Assembly (NCBI GenBank): GCA_023410905.1
Contig: JAEYPL010000232.1
Coordinates: forward strand, 1-7,337
From: Pseudomonadota bacterium
GTDB lineage: Bacteria; Pseudomonadota; Alphaproteobacteria; Rhizobiales; Hyphomicrobiaceae
Reading direction: 5' to 3'
DNA length: 7,337 nt
Each line of letters starts with the position of its first letter. Within the stretch, counting starts at the first letter, position 1. Below, one piece after another: positions 1 to 5,524 of the stretch. Under the pieces are notes generated by a model. It was not told where the DNA came from. It saw only the letters and a program-made list of their open reading frames with translations, and searched no databases. The position numbers were made by a program, and so were the translations under genes.

Positions 1-693
1 ACCCATGCCTTCCTGGCCAATCAGGTTGGTAGCCGGAACCTTGACCTCGTCGAGGAAAATCTGTGCCGTGTCTGAGCTCCGCATGCCCAGCTTGTCGAGC
101 TTCTTCACGACCTCGACGCCCCTGGTCTTCATCGGTACGACGATCAGGGACTTGTTCTTGTGGACCGGGCCTTCGCCCGTATTGGCCAGCAGGCACATCC
201 AGTCGGCCTGCGTGCCGTTGGTCGTCCACATCTTGCCGCCGTTAATGACGTAGTCGTCGCCATCTTTGCGCGCAGTCGTCTTGATGGAGGCGACATCCGA
301 TCCCGCACCGACTTCCGACACACCGAGACAGGCGACATAATCACCAGCAATGGACGGCGCGAGGAATTCCCGGCGCACCGCGTCATCCCCGAAGCGCGCG
401 AGCGCCGGCGTTGCCATGTCCGTCTGGACACCGATCGCCATGGGAATGCCGCCGCAGTTGATGGCACCGAGCTCCTCCGCCATCACGATGGCATAGGAAT
501 AGTCGAGCCCCTGCCCACCGAATGCGACCGGCTTGTTCAACCCGAGGAAGCCGAGATCGCCCATCTTCTTGAACAGCGCGTGCGCCGGGAAGATCTGCGC
601 CTTCTCCCACTCGTCGACATACGGATTGATCTCGGCGGCGATGAACTTCTGCAGGCTGCGCCGCAGCTCCTCGTGCTCGTGGCTGAACTGCAT
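1..693 (-). CDS. Acyl-CoA dehydrogenase, N-terminal 231 codons (3' end off window)
   Basis: This is an FAD-dependent acyl-CoA dehydrogenase, which puts the alpha-beta double bond into an acyl-CoA and passes electrons to electron-transfer flavoprotein. The ATG at 693-691 follows GGAGG (705-701) by 7 nt. Residues 1-120 form the helical N-terminal domain, including FKKMGDLGFLG (41-51). The family signature GVSEVGAGSDVAS (124-136) fits the acyl-CoA dehydrogenase pattern exactly and is followed by the FAD-side block GGKMWTTNGTQADW (152-165). The frame is open to base 1, so the C-terminal domain with the catalytic glutamate is not visible. Blocks such as GLDYSYA and MAIGVQTDMATPALARFG recall, from memory only, the citronellyl-CoA dehydrogenase (AtuD) branch. 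It is the last visible gene of the operon, 72 nt after the binding-protein gene, and probably acts on the CoA ester made by the ligase at 2056-3894. Family is near certain; substrate is unknown. Confidence 0.95.
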   Translation of the reverse strand, partial: MQFSHEHEELRRSLQKFIAAEINPYVDEWEKAQIFPAHALFKKMGDLGFLGLNKPVAFGGQGLDYSYAIVMAEELGAINCGGIPMAIGVQTDMATPALARFGDDAVRREFLAPSIAGDYVACLGVSEVGAGSDVASIKTTARKDGDDYVINGGKMWTTNGTQADWMCLLANTGEGPVHKNKSLIVVPMKTRGVEVVKKLDKLGMRSSDTAQIFLDEVKVPATNLIGQEGMG

Positions 694-699
694 GGGTAT

Positions 700-706
700 T
701 CCTCCC
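700..706 (-). promoter_or_regulatory. Ribosome binding site of the acyl-CoA dehydrogenase
   Basis: The transcribed strand reads GGGAGGA here, a strong Shine-Dalgarno match, with its GGAGG core 7 nt before the ATG at 693. It begins only four bases after the stem-loop at 710-743, so folding of that hairpin could affect ribosome loading. Confidence 0.85.
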
Positions 707-709
707 GAC

Positions 710-743
710 ACGAACGCCCGCGCCTTGCGGCACGGGCGCTCGC
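710..743 (-). other. Intercistronic RNA stem-loop after the binding-protein gene
   Basis: On the transcribed strand, arms 743-729 and 724-710 form a continuous 15-bp stem closed by the four-base loop GCAA (728-725), a GNRA-type tetraloop. Three of the pairs are G-U wobbles (743/710, 739/714, 733/720). On the plus strand those three positions would be A-C mismatches, so the structure is complete only in RNA from the operon's own strand. It starts 22 nt after the binding-protein stop codon and ends four bases before the next Shine-Dalgarno. No U run follows, so it is not a standard intrinsic terminator. A likely role, by analogy with the malE-malF intercistronic hairpins, is to protect the 3' end of binding-protein mRNA and lower downstream expression. 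Confidence 0.7.
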
Positions 744-765
744 CACGACTGCAGATCCGGCACGA

Positions 766-1965
766 TCAGAACGACAGACCGGCCTTGACCTCTTTCCAGC
801 GCCCGTTCTCGATGACGCTGACCTGGGTGATCGTCGATGCCAGATGGTTGGTGGTCGAGAACTTCGTCGGCGGCGAGTTGAAGATGTCCTGGAACACATC
901 ACCCGACTCGAGCGCCGCAAGCAGCTTCGCGCCGGTCAGTTCCTTGCCGGCCTTCTCGACGTAATGCGCGAAGGTCGTGATCGCGTTGTGGCCGATAACA
1001 GCCTGTGAGTTGGGCTCCGTGTTGTAGGTCTTGAAATAGGCCTCCGCCCACTCCTTCACCTTGCCCGTAGCGGTGTCGCGATAGGGAATCTCGAAGCCGC
1101 AGGCCGAATAGAGCCCTTCCACGACACCCTTGCCGAGCGCCGGAATCTCGATCACGCACACCGGCGACGCGCCGAGCCAGGTCGGATTGAAGCCGATCTT
1201 TTTGCTCTCAGCCATCACGCCGATCGGCTCACGAATGACCGCGCCGAGAACGACGAGATCGCAACCGTCAGCCTTCATCTTGGCCGCCTGAGCGGAGAAG
1301 TCCGAAGCGCCGCGCTTGAACGTCGTCACGGACGCCGGCTTCAGCTTCATCGCCTCGATCTGCTGCGTGAAGCCGTCGAAGACGTTCTTGCCGTATTCGT
1401 CGTCCTGGTACATGACGCACGGCTTCTGGATCTGCTTGTGCCCGACCATGAACTTGACGGCCGCCCTGGTGCTCTCGACATAAGGCAGCAGGTTGTTGAA
1501 CTTCAGACGCTCCTGCGGCTTCGCCGGATCGAACTTGTAGGTGAACTCGGCCGCGGTCAGCGGGAAGAGCTGCAGGATGCCGGCCTCGAACAGGATGTCC
1601 TGGGCCGCAATCACGGTCGGCGAACCCATGGGGCCGATCATGGCGAAGATCTTGTCACGCTCGACCATCTTCTGCGTCGCGAGCACGGCCTTGCGCGGTT
1701 CGTAGGCGCTGTCCTCGGCGACCAGCCTCAGCATACGGCCATGAATGCCGCCCTTCGCATTGATCTCCTCGACGGCGAGCTTCATGCCGTTGAGCACCGG
1801 CACGCCCCAGGCTTTGATCGGCCCAGAGAGATCCTGGTGCGTGCCGATCACGATTTCCTTGTCGCTGATACCCTGATTGGTCACCTTGGTCTGTGCCAGC
1901 GCCGGCCCGGCCGCAACCGCAAGCGCGGCGCCGAGCAGACCTGTTTTCAGCATGTGAAGGTTCAT
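766..1965 (-). CDS. Periplasmic substrate-binding protein of a Liv-type ABC importer
   Basis: This 399-residue protein should capture the transported ligand in the periplasm and deliver it to the LivHM-type permease. Residues 1-24 are a Sec signal peptide: a short start with one Lys, a hydrophobic core, then PALA before Q25, cut at ALA/Q. There is no lipobox cysteine, so it is probably soluble. The mature part is a type I periplasmic-binding fold (LivJ/Peripla_BP_6 class), with IVIGTHQDLSG (39-49), GMKLAVEEINAKGGI (60-74), GPMGSPTVIA (111-120) and YQDDEYGKNV (186-195). The start is ATG 1965, 6 nt after AGGAGG; an upstream in-frame ATG at 2040 has no such site and would bury the signal peptide. 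By eye, LivJ Ser79 and Tyr150 appear kept (S115, Y191), but the LivJ Ala100, Thr102 and Glu226 positions appear changed (about L136, A138, S267). With the ligase upstream and dehydrogenase downstream, a carboxylic acid ligand is more likely than an amino acid. Both flanking gaps carry hairpins. Confidence 0.93.
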   Translation of the reverse strand: MNLHMLKTGLLGAALAVAAGPALAQTKVTNQGISDKEIVIGTHQDLSGPIKAWGVPVLNGMKLAVEEINAKGGIHGRMLRLVAEDSAYEPRKAVLATQKMVERDKIFAMIGPMGSPTVIAAQDILFEAGILQLFPLTAAEFTYKFDPAKPQERLKFNNLLPYVESTRAAVKFMVGHKQIQKPCVMYQDDEYGKNVFDGFTQQIEAMKLKPASVTTFKRGASDFSAQAAKMKADGCDLVVLGAVIREPIGVMAESKKIGFNPTWLGASPVCVIEIPALGKGVVEGLYSACGFEIPYRDTATGKVKEWAEAYFKTYNTEPNSQAVIGHNAITTFAHYVEKAGKELTGAKLLAALESGDVFQDIFNSPPTKFSTTNHLASTITQVSVIENGRWKEVKAGLSF

Positions 1966-1971
1966 TCGTTT

Positions 1972-1979
1972 CCTCCTCC
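1972..1979 (-). promoter_or_regulatory. Ribosome binding site of the substrate-binding protein
   Basis: The transcribed strand reads GGAGGAGG, a doubled Shine-Dalgarno core, ending 6 nt before ATG 1965. It fixes that start over the in-frame ATG at 1953, which is 18 nt away, and over ATG 2040 upstream. Confidence 0.9.
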
Positions 1980-1985
1980 GAACAC

Positions 1986-2030
1986 CACGCATCGCCCTGT
2001 TGTTTTCTCCCGAAGGCTGGGCGATCCGTG
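1986..2030 (-). repeat. Inverted repeat / probable RNA stem-loop before the binding-protein gene
   Basis: On the transcribed strand, arm CACGGATCGCCC (2030-2019) faces GGGCGATGCGTG (1997-1986): 11 of 12 positions pair, the one mismatch being G-G at 2026/1990. The 21-nt loop holds CCTTCGGG (2016-2009), itself a tiny stem with a stable UUCG loop. The element ends 6 nt before the Shine-Dalgarno of the binding-protein gene. It could be a 5' mRNA-stabilising or processing structure, or a DNA operator with half-sites centred 33 bp apart. I see no convincing -35/-10 pair near it and no U tract. Confidence 0.6.
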
Positions 2031-2047
2031 CCTCCGGCAAATGTTTT

Positions 2048-2069
2048 GGGCGGCTTCAGGCGGCCGCCC
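2048..2069 (-). other. GC-rich hairpin enclosing the ligase stop codon
   Basis: A perfect 7-bp all-GC inverted repeat, GGGCGGC (transcribed 2069-2063) with GCCGCCC (2054-2048), flanks an 8-nt loop that contains the ligase TGA at 2058-2056. One arm is therefore the end of the coding region and the other lies after it. It is followed by AAAAC rather than U residues, so it is not an intrinsic terminator. In DNA this GC-rich a 7-bp repeat can arise by chance. Confidence 0.4.
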
Positions 2070-3894
2070 TCTCCTTGTACATCGCCTCGATCTCGGGCGC
2101 ATATTTCTTGTTCACGAAGGTCCGTTTCAGTTTCATGGTCGGCGTCAGCTCCTCGTCCTCGGGAGTGAGCTGCTGCTCGATGAGATGAAAGCGGCGGATG
2201 GTCTCGACGCGCGCGAACTTGGTGTTCACCTTCTCGATCTCGGCCGCGATCAGATCGCGCACCTCCCGCGCCCGGCAGAGGCTCGCATAATTCGTGAAGG
2301 GGACATTCTGGTCCTGCGCGAATTTCTCGACGTTTTCCTGATCGATCATGACGAGGCACGTGAGATAGGGCCGCTTGTCGCCGATCACGACAGCGTCCGA
2401 GATGTAAGGCGAAAACTTGAGCTGGTTCTCGATCTCGGACGGCGTGACGTTCTTGCCGCCTGCCGTGATGATGATGTCCTTCATGCGGTCGGTGATCTTG
2501 ATGAAGCCATCGCTGTCGATGAAGCCGACGTCGCCCGTGTGCAGCCAGCCCTCGGGATCGATCGTCTCGGCGGTCTTCTCAGGATGGTTGAGGTAGCCGC
2601 TCATAAGATAGTCGCCGCGCAGCAGGATCTCGCCCTGCGGTGAGACCTTGGCCTCGGCCCAGGGTACGGACTTGCCGACCGTACCGAGCTTGATGTGCTC
2701 GGGCGGCATGACGGTCGCGACGCCACAGTTTTCCGTCTGGCCATAGACCTCGTACATGTCGAGGCCGAGCGCCAGATACCAGCGAATAAGATCGGGCGAG
2801 ATCGGCGCCGCGCCGGTGAACATCACGCGGCAATTGTCGACGCCCATCATGCGCCGCACATTGCGCAGCACGGCCCAGTAGCCGACCGCGTTGAGCGCCT
2901 TCAACAACGGCGAAGGTTTCTTGCCGGCAATGCGCGCATCCGCAATGCGATAGCCGACGCCGATGGCCTTCTCGTAGGCCCATTTCTCGAGACCCGTCGC
3001 ATCCTTGAGCGCGATCATGGTGCCCGAATAGAACTTCTCCCACACGCGCGGCACTGCGAGGAAGGTCGCCGGCTGCACCTCGCGAATATTGTCCGGAACC
3101 GTCTCGGGACTCTCGGCGAAGTTCATCACCGGCCCCATACCGATCGACATGTAATAGCCGCCGATGCGTTCCGCGACATGGCAGAGCGGCAGAAAGAGCA
3201 GCTTCGGCTCGCCGGGTACGGAACCGAAGATATCGGACGCGTGGCGCATCTGCGCGAGCACCGAGCGGTGCGGATGCATGGCGCCCTTGGGCGGGCCGGT
3301 CGTGCCCGACGTATAAACGAGGATCGCGAGATCCTCAGGCCCGCGCGAGGCAAGCATCTCGTCGATGAGGGCCGGACGACCGACCATGTGTGCGCGCCCC
3401 TCCTCGATGAAATCGTCGAAGGAGATGACCATGTGATCCGTGAAGCGCGCCAGACCTTCCATATCGAAGACAACGATCTTCTCAAGTGTCGGACAGCGAC
3501 TGCGCACTTCGAGCGCCTTGTCGAGCTGCTCGTCATCCTCGACGAACAGAACGCGCGTCTTGCTGTCGTTGATCAGAAATTCGACCTGACGCGGGGAATC
3601 CGTCGGGTAGATGCCGGATGAAACCCCGCCCGCGAGCAGCGTGCCCATGTCAGCGTAGACCCACTCGGGCTTCGTGTTGCAGAGGATCGACACGACATCT
3701 CCGGGCTTGAAGCGAATGGCCGCGAGCGCATAAGCCACGGCCTTCGAGCGTTCGAGCCACTCACCCCATGTGACCGTCTTCCATACGCCCATATCCTTTT
3801 CGCGGATCGCAGGCTGATCATGCCAGCGCTCGACAGCGCGCATGAAGCTCTTCGGGATCGTGTCGGATATGATCGCCTCGATATCAGGTGTCAT
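2056..3894 (-). CDS. AMP-forming acyl-CoA ligase (long-chain fatty-acid--CoA ligase-like)
   Basis: This 612-residue enzyme of the ANL superfamily activates a carboxylic acid with ATP to an acyl-adenylate, then forms the CoA thioester in the cytoplasm. All core motifs are present: the P-loop YTSGTTGPPKG (194-204), GAAPIS (361-366), adenine-side YGQTE (384-388), LHTGD with its ATP-ribose aspartate (451-455), the hinge KITDRMKD (466-473), GGKNVTPSEIE (479-489), and PTMKLKR near the C-terminus with K588 as the predicted catalytic lysine. Length and motif wording fit the FAA1 (COG1022) group rather than short acetate or benzoate ligases. The start is ATG 3894; the in-frame GTG at 3903 lies inside the Shine-Dalgarno. 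It sits 33 nt after livF and 90 nt before the binding-protein gene, so it probably activates, and perhaps traps, the imported acid. The chemistry is clear; the acyl substrate is not. Confidence 0.95.
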   Translation of the reverse strand: MTPDIEAIISDTIPKSFMRAVERWHDQPAIREKDMGVWKTVTWGEWLERSKAVAYALAAIRFKPGDVVSILCNTKPEWVYADMGTLLAGGVSSGIYPTDSPRQVEFLINDSKTRVLFVEDDEQLDKALEVRSRCPTLEKIVVFDMEGLARFTDHMVISFDDFIEEGRAHMVGRPALIDEMLASRGPEDLAILVYTSGTTGPPKGAMHPHRSVLAQMRHASDIFGSVPGEPKLLFLPLCHVAERIGGYYMSIGMGPVMNFAESPETVPDNIREVQPATFLAVPRVWEKFYSGTMIALKDATGLEKWAYEKAIGVGYRIADARIAGKKPSPLLKALNAVGYWAVLRNVRRMMGVDNCRVMFTGAAPISPDLIRWYLALGLDMYEVYGQTENCGVATVMPPEHIKLGTVGKSVPWAEAKVSPQGEILLRGDYLMSGYLNHPEKTAETIDPEGWLHTGDVGFIDSDGFIKITDRMKDIIITAGGKNVTPSEIENQLKFSPYISDAVVIGDKRPYLTCLVMIDQENVEKFAQDQNVPFTNYASLCRAREVRDLIAAEIEKVNTKFARVETIRRFHLIEQQLTPEDEELTPTMKLKRTFVNKKYAPEIEAMYKERAAA

Positions 3895-3900
3895 CGAACG

Positions 3901-3908
3901 CACCTCCT
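3901..3908 (-). promoter_or_regulatory. Ribosome binding site deciding the ligase start
   Basis: The transcribed strand reads AGGAGGTG, full complementarity to the 16S anti-Shine-Dalgarno, with 8 nt between AGGAGG and ATG 3894. The GTG at 3903-3901 is in frame but forms the end of this site itself, so it cannot be the start. Confidence 0.9.
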
Positions 3909-3927
3909 CGACTTAGCGCCCATATCT

Positions 3928-4758
3928 TCAGCGCCACGTCTTCTTGCGCTTCCACCGCCGCTCGCCGCGCTCGCCGTCTTCGCGGGCACCGAGGTAGAAT
4001 TCCTGAATGTCCTTGCTCTCGCGCAGCCGCTCGCACGTATCCGCCATGACGATGCGCCCCACCTCGAGCACATAGCCATGATGCGCCGTCTCGAGCGCCA
4101 TGCGCGCGTTCTGCTCGACGAGGAGCATCGACACGCCCTCTTCGGCATTCACGCGGCGGATGATGCCGAAGATCTCCTTCACGAGCAGCGGCGAGAGACC
4201 GAGCGACGGCTCATCGAGCAGCAGCAGGCGCGGCCTGTTCATCAACGCGCGCGAAATTGCCAGCATCTGCTGCTCGCCGCCCGAGAGATGCCCCGCGGGC
4301 TGATCTAGCCGCTCCTTGAGGCGCGGGAAATAGCCGTAGATGCGCTCGAGATCCTCCACGATACCGGCACGATCATTGCGGATGTAGGCGCCCATCATGA
4401 GATTTTCGCGCACGGTCAGGAACGGGAAGACCTCGCGCCCCTCGGGCACGTGACCGAGCCCCAGTCGGACGATCTTGTCCGGGTCCAGGCGCTGGATCTG
4501 CTTGCCTTCGAATTCGACAGTACCCTTGAGCGGATCGAGAACGCCGGAAATGGTCTTGAGAACGGTCGTCTTGCCCGCCCCATTCGCGCCGAGCACGGTG
4601 ACGATGGAGCCGCGCGGCACCTCGAGACTGACTCCGCGAATGGCCATGATGGGCCCGTAGTAGCTCTCGATGTTCGAGACTTTCAGGATCGGCTCGGCGG
4701 CGGCAGCAACCGGCGCACCTGCCATCGTCCTCGTCTCGTTCTCGGCGGTCATCGTCAT
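3928..4758 (-). CDS. livF: ABC transporter ATP-binding protein, LivF type
   Basis: One of the two cytoplasmic ATPases that power the importer, 276 residues. Visible motifs are Walker A GANGAGKT (57-64), VPEGREVFPFLTVRENL (104-120), signature LSGGEQQ (158-164), Walker B LLLLDEP (178-184), and VEQN (214-217), where the usual switch histidine is Gln as in LivF proteins generally. E. coli LivF is about 237 residues; this one has about 22 extra N-terminal residues rich in Ala and Thr and a basic C-terminal tail, ERRWKRKKTWR (266-276). The ATG at 4758 is 7 nt after the livG stop, with GGAG (4774-4771) 12 nt upstream; ATG 4752 is possible but further from that site. Translation is probably coupled to livG. 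The name denotes family, not a proven branched-chain amino acid substrate. Confidence 0.94.
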   Translation of the reverse strand: MTMTAENETRTMAGAPVAAAAEPILKVSNIESYYGPIMAIRGVSLEVPRGSIVTVLGANGAGKTTVLKTISGVLDPLKGTVEFEGKQIQRLDPDKIVRLGLGHVPEGREVFPFLTVRENLMMGAYIRNDRAGIVEDLERIYGYFPRLKERLDQPAGHLSGGEQQMLAISRALMNRPRLLLLDEPSLGLSPLLVKEIFGIIRRVNAEEGVSMLLVEQNARMALETAHHGYVLEVGRIVMADTCERLRESKDIQEFYLGAREDGERGERRWKRKKTWR

Positions 4759-4765
4759 GATGCGC

Positions 4766-5524
4766 TCATGCTCCGATATAGGCCGCGACGACATCGGGGT
4801 GGCGCTGAACCTCGGCCGGCGTGCCTTCGGCGATCACGCGGCCGTAGTTGAGCGCCAGCACGCGGTCCGACACGCGATTGACGAGGCTCATGTCGTGCTC
4901 GACCATGAGCACGGTGATGCCGAGCTCGTTCTTGATGTCGCGGATCCAGTACGACATGTCGTCGGTCTCCTCGACATTGAGACCCGATGACGGCTCGTCG
5001 AGGAGAATGAGCTTCGGCTCCGAGCAGAGCGCGCGCGCAAGCTCGACGACCTTGCGCACGCCATACGGCAGACCCGCGATGATCTTCTCGCGATAGGCCT
5101 GCAGATCGAGGAATTCGATGACCTCCTCGACCTTCGCGCGATGCGCCTTCTCTGCATTGCGGACATTGGGCAGGAACAGCACTTCCTGCCAGAGCCTGGT
5201 GCGCGAGTGGCAATGACGCCCGACCAGCAGGTTCGAGAGCACGCTCGCATTGTCGAACAATTCGATGTTCTGGAAGGTGCGCGCAATGCCCATGCGCGCG
5301 ATCTGGTGCGGCGGCACCTCGGAGATATCCTTATCCTCGAAGAAGAGATGCCCCGTCGTCGGCTCGTAGAGCCGCGAGATCATATTGAAGATCGAGGTCT
5401 TCCCAGCGCCGTTCGGACCTATGATCGTGAAGATCTCGCCCTGGCGGATCTCGAAGCTCACAGCATCGACGGCCTTGAGGCCGCCGAAGTGGAGCGAGAG
5501 GTTGTCGACCTTGAAGTAGCTCAC
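4766..5524 (-). CDS. livG: ABC transporter ATP-binding protein, LivG type
   Basis: The partner ATPase of LivF, 252 residues. It has Walker A GPNGAGKT (36-43), the Q-loop ARTFQNIELF (81-90, Gln85), Walker B LILLDEP (172-178) with Glu177, and the switch histidine in VEHDM (His210). The signature motif is LPYGV (152-156) followed by RK, where LivG proteins usually have L-S/P-Y-G-Q-Q-R; the glycine is kept but the usual Gln is Val. The start is GTG 5524-5522, which overlaps the livM stop (GTGA), with GGAG (5536-5533) 8 nt upstream; the protein then begins SYFKVDNLSLHFGG, the normal LivG N-terminus. The same frame stays open far upstream through livM, but that is a GC-rich read-through and not part of the protein. 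The stop at 4768-4766 nearly touches livF. Confidence 0.94.
   Translation of the reverse strand: MSYFKVDNLSLHFGGLKAVDAVSFEIRQGEIFTIIGPNGAGKTSIFNMISRLYEPTTGHLFFEDKDISEVPPHQIARMGIARTFQNIELFDNASVLSNLLVGRHCHSRTRLWQEVLFLPNVRNAEKAHRAKVEEVIEFLDLQAYREKIIAGLPYGVRKVVELARALCSEPKLILLDEPSSGLNVEETDDMSYWIRDIKNELGITVLMVEHDMSLVNRVSDRVLALNYGRVIAEGTPAEVQRHPDVVAAYIGA

Noticed and set aside
710..743. Rho-independent terminator after the binding-protein gene
   Set aside because: The stem is strong, but the following transcribed bases are GTCGGGAGGA with no U run, and a co-directional gene starts right after it.
160..1008. Plus-strand open frame of 282 codons across the dehydrogenase/binding-protein junction
   Set aside because: Antisense shadow of two genuine coding regions and of the intercistronic hairpin; no family resemblance.
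1966..2040. N-terminal extension of the binding protein from an upstream ATG at 2040
   Set aside because: It would put 25 charged residues before a clear signal peptide and translate through the inverted repeat and the Shine-Dalgarno of the real start.
1438..2643. Plus-strand open frame of 401 codons antisense to the binding-protein and ligase genes
   Set aside because: It is rich in Arg, Asp, His and Leu as expected opposite GC-rich genes, has no recognisable domain, and covers two well-supported genes and their gap.
2695..3621. Plus-strand open frame of 308 codons antisense to the ligase
   Set aside because: Same shadow composition, no domain, no convincing ribosome binding site, and fully inside a gene with intact motifs.
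3895..3903. GTG start for the ligase at 3903
   Set aside because: The GTG is part of the Shine-Dalgarno AGGAGGTG that serves ATG 3894.
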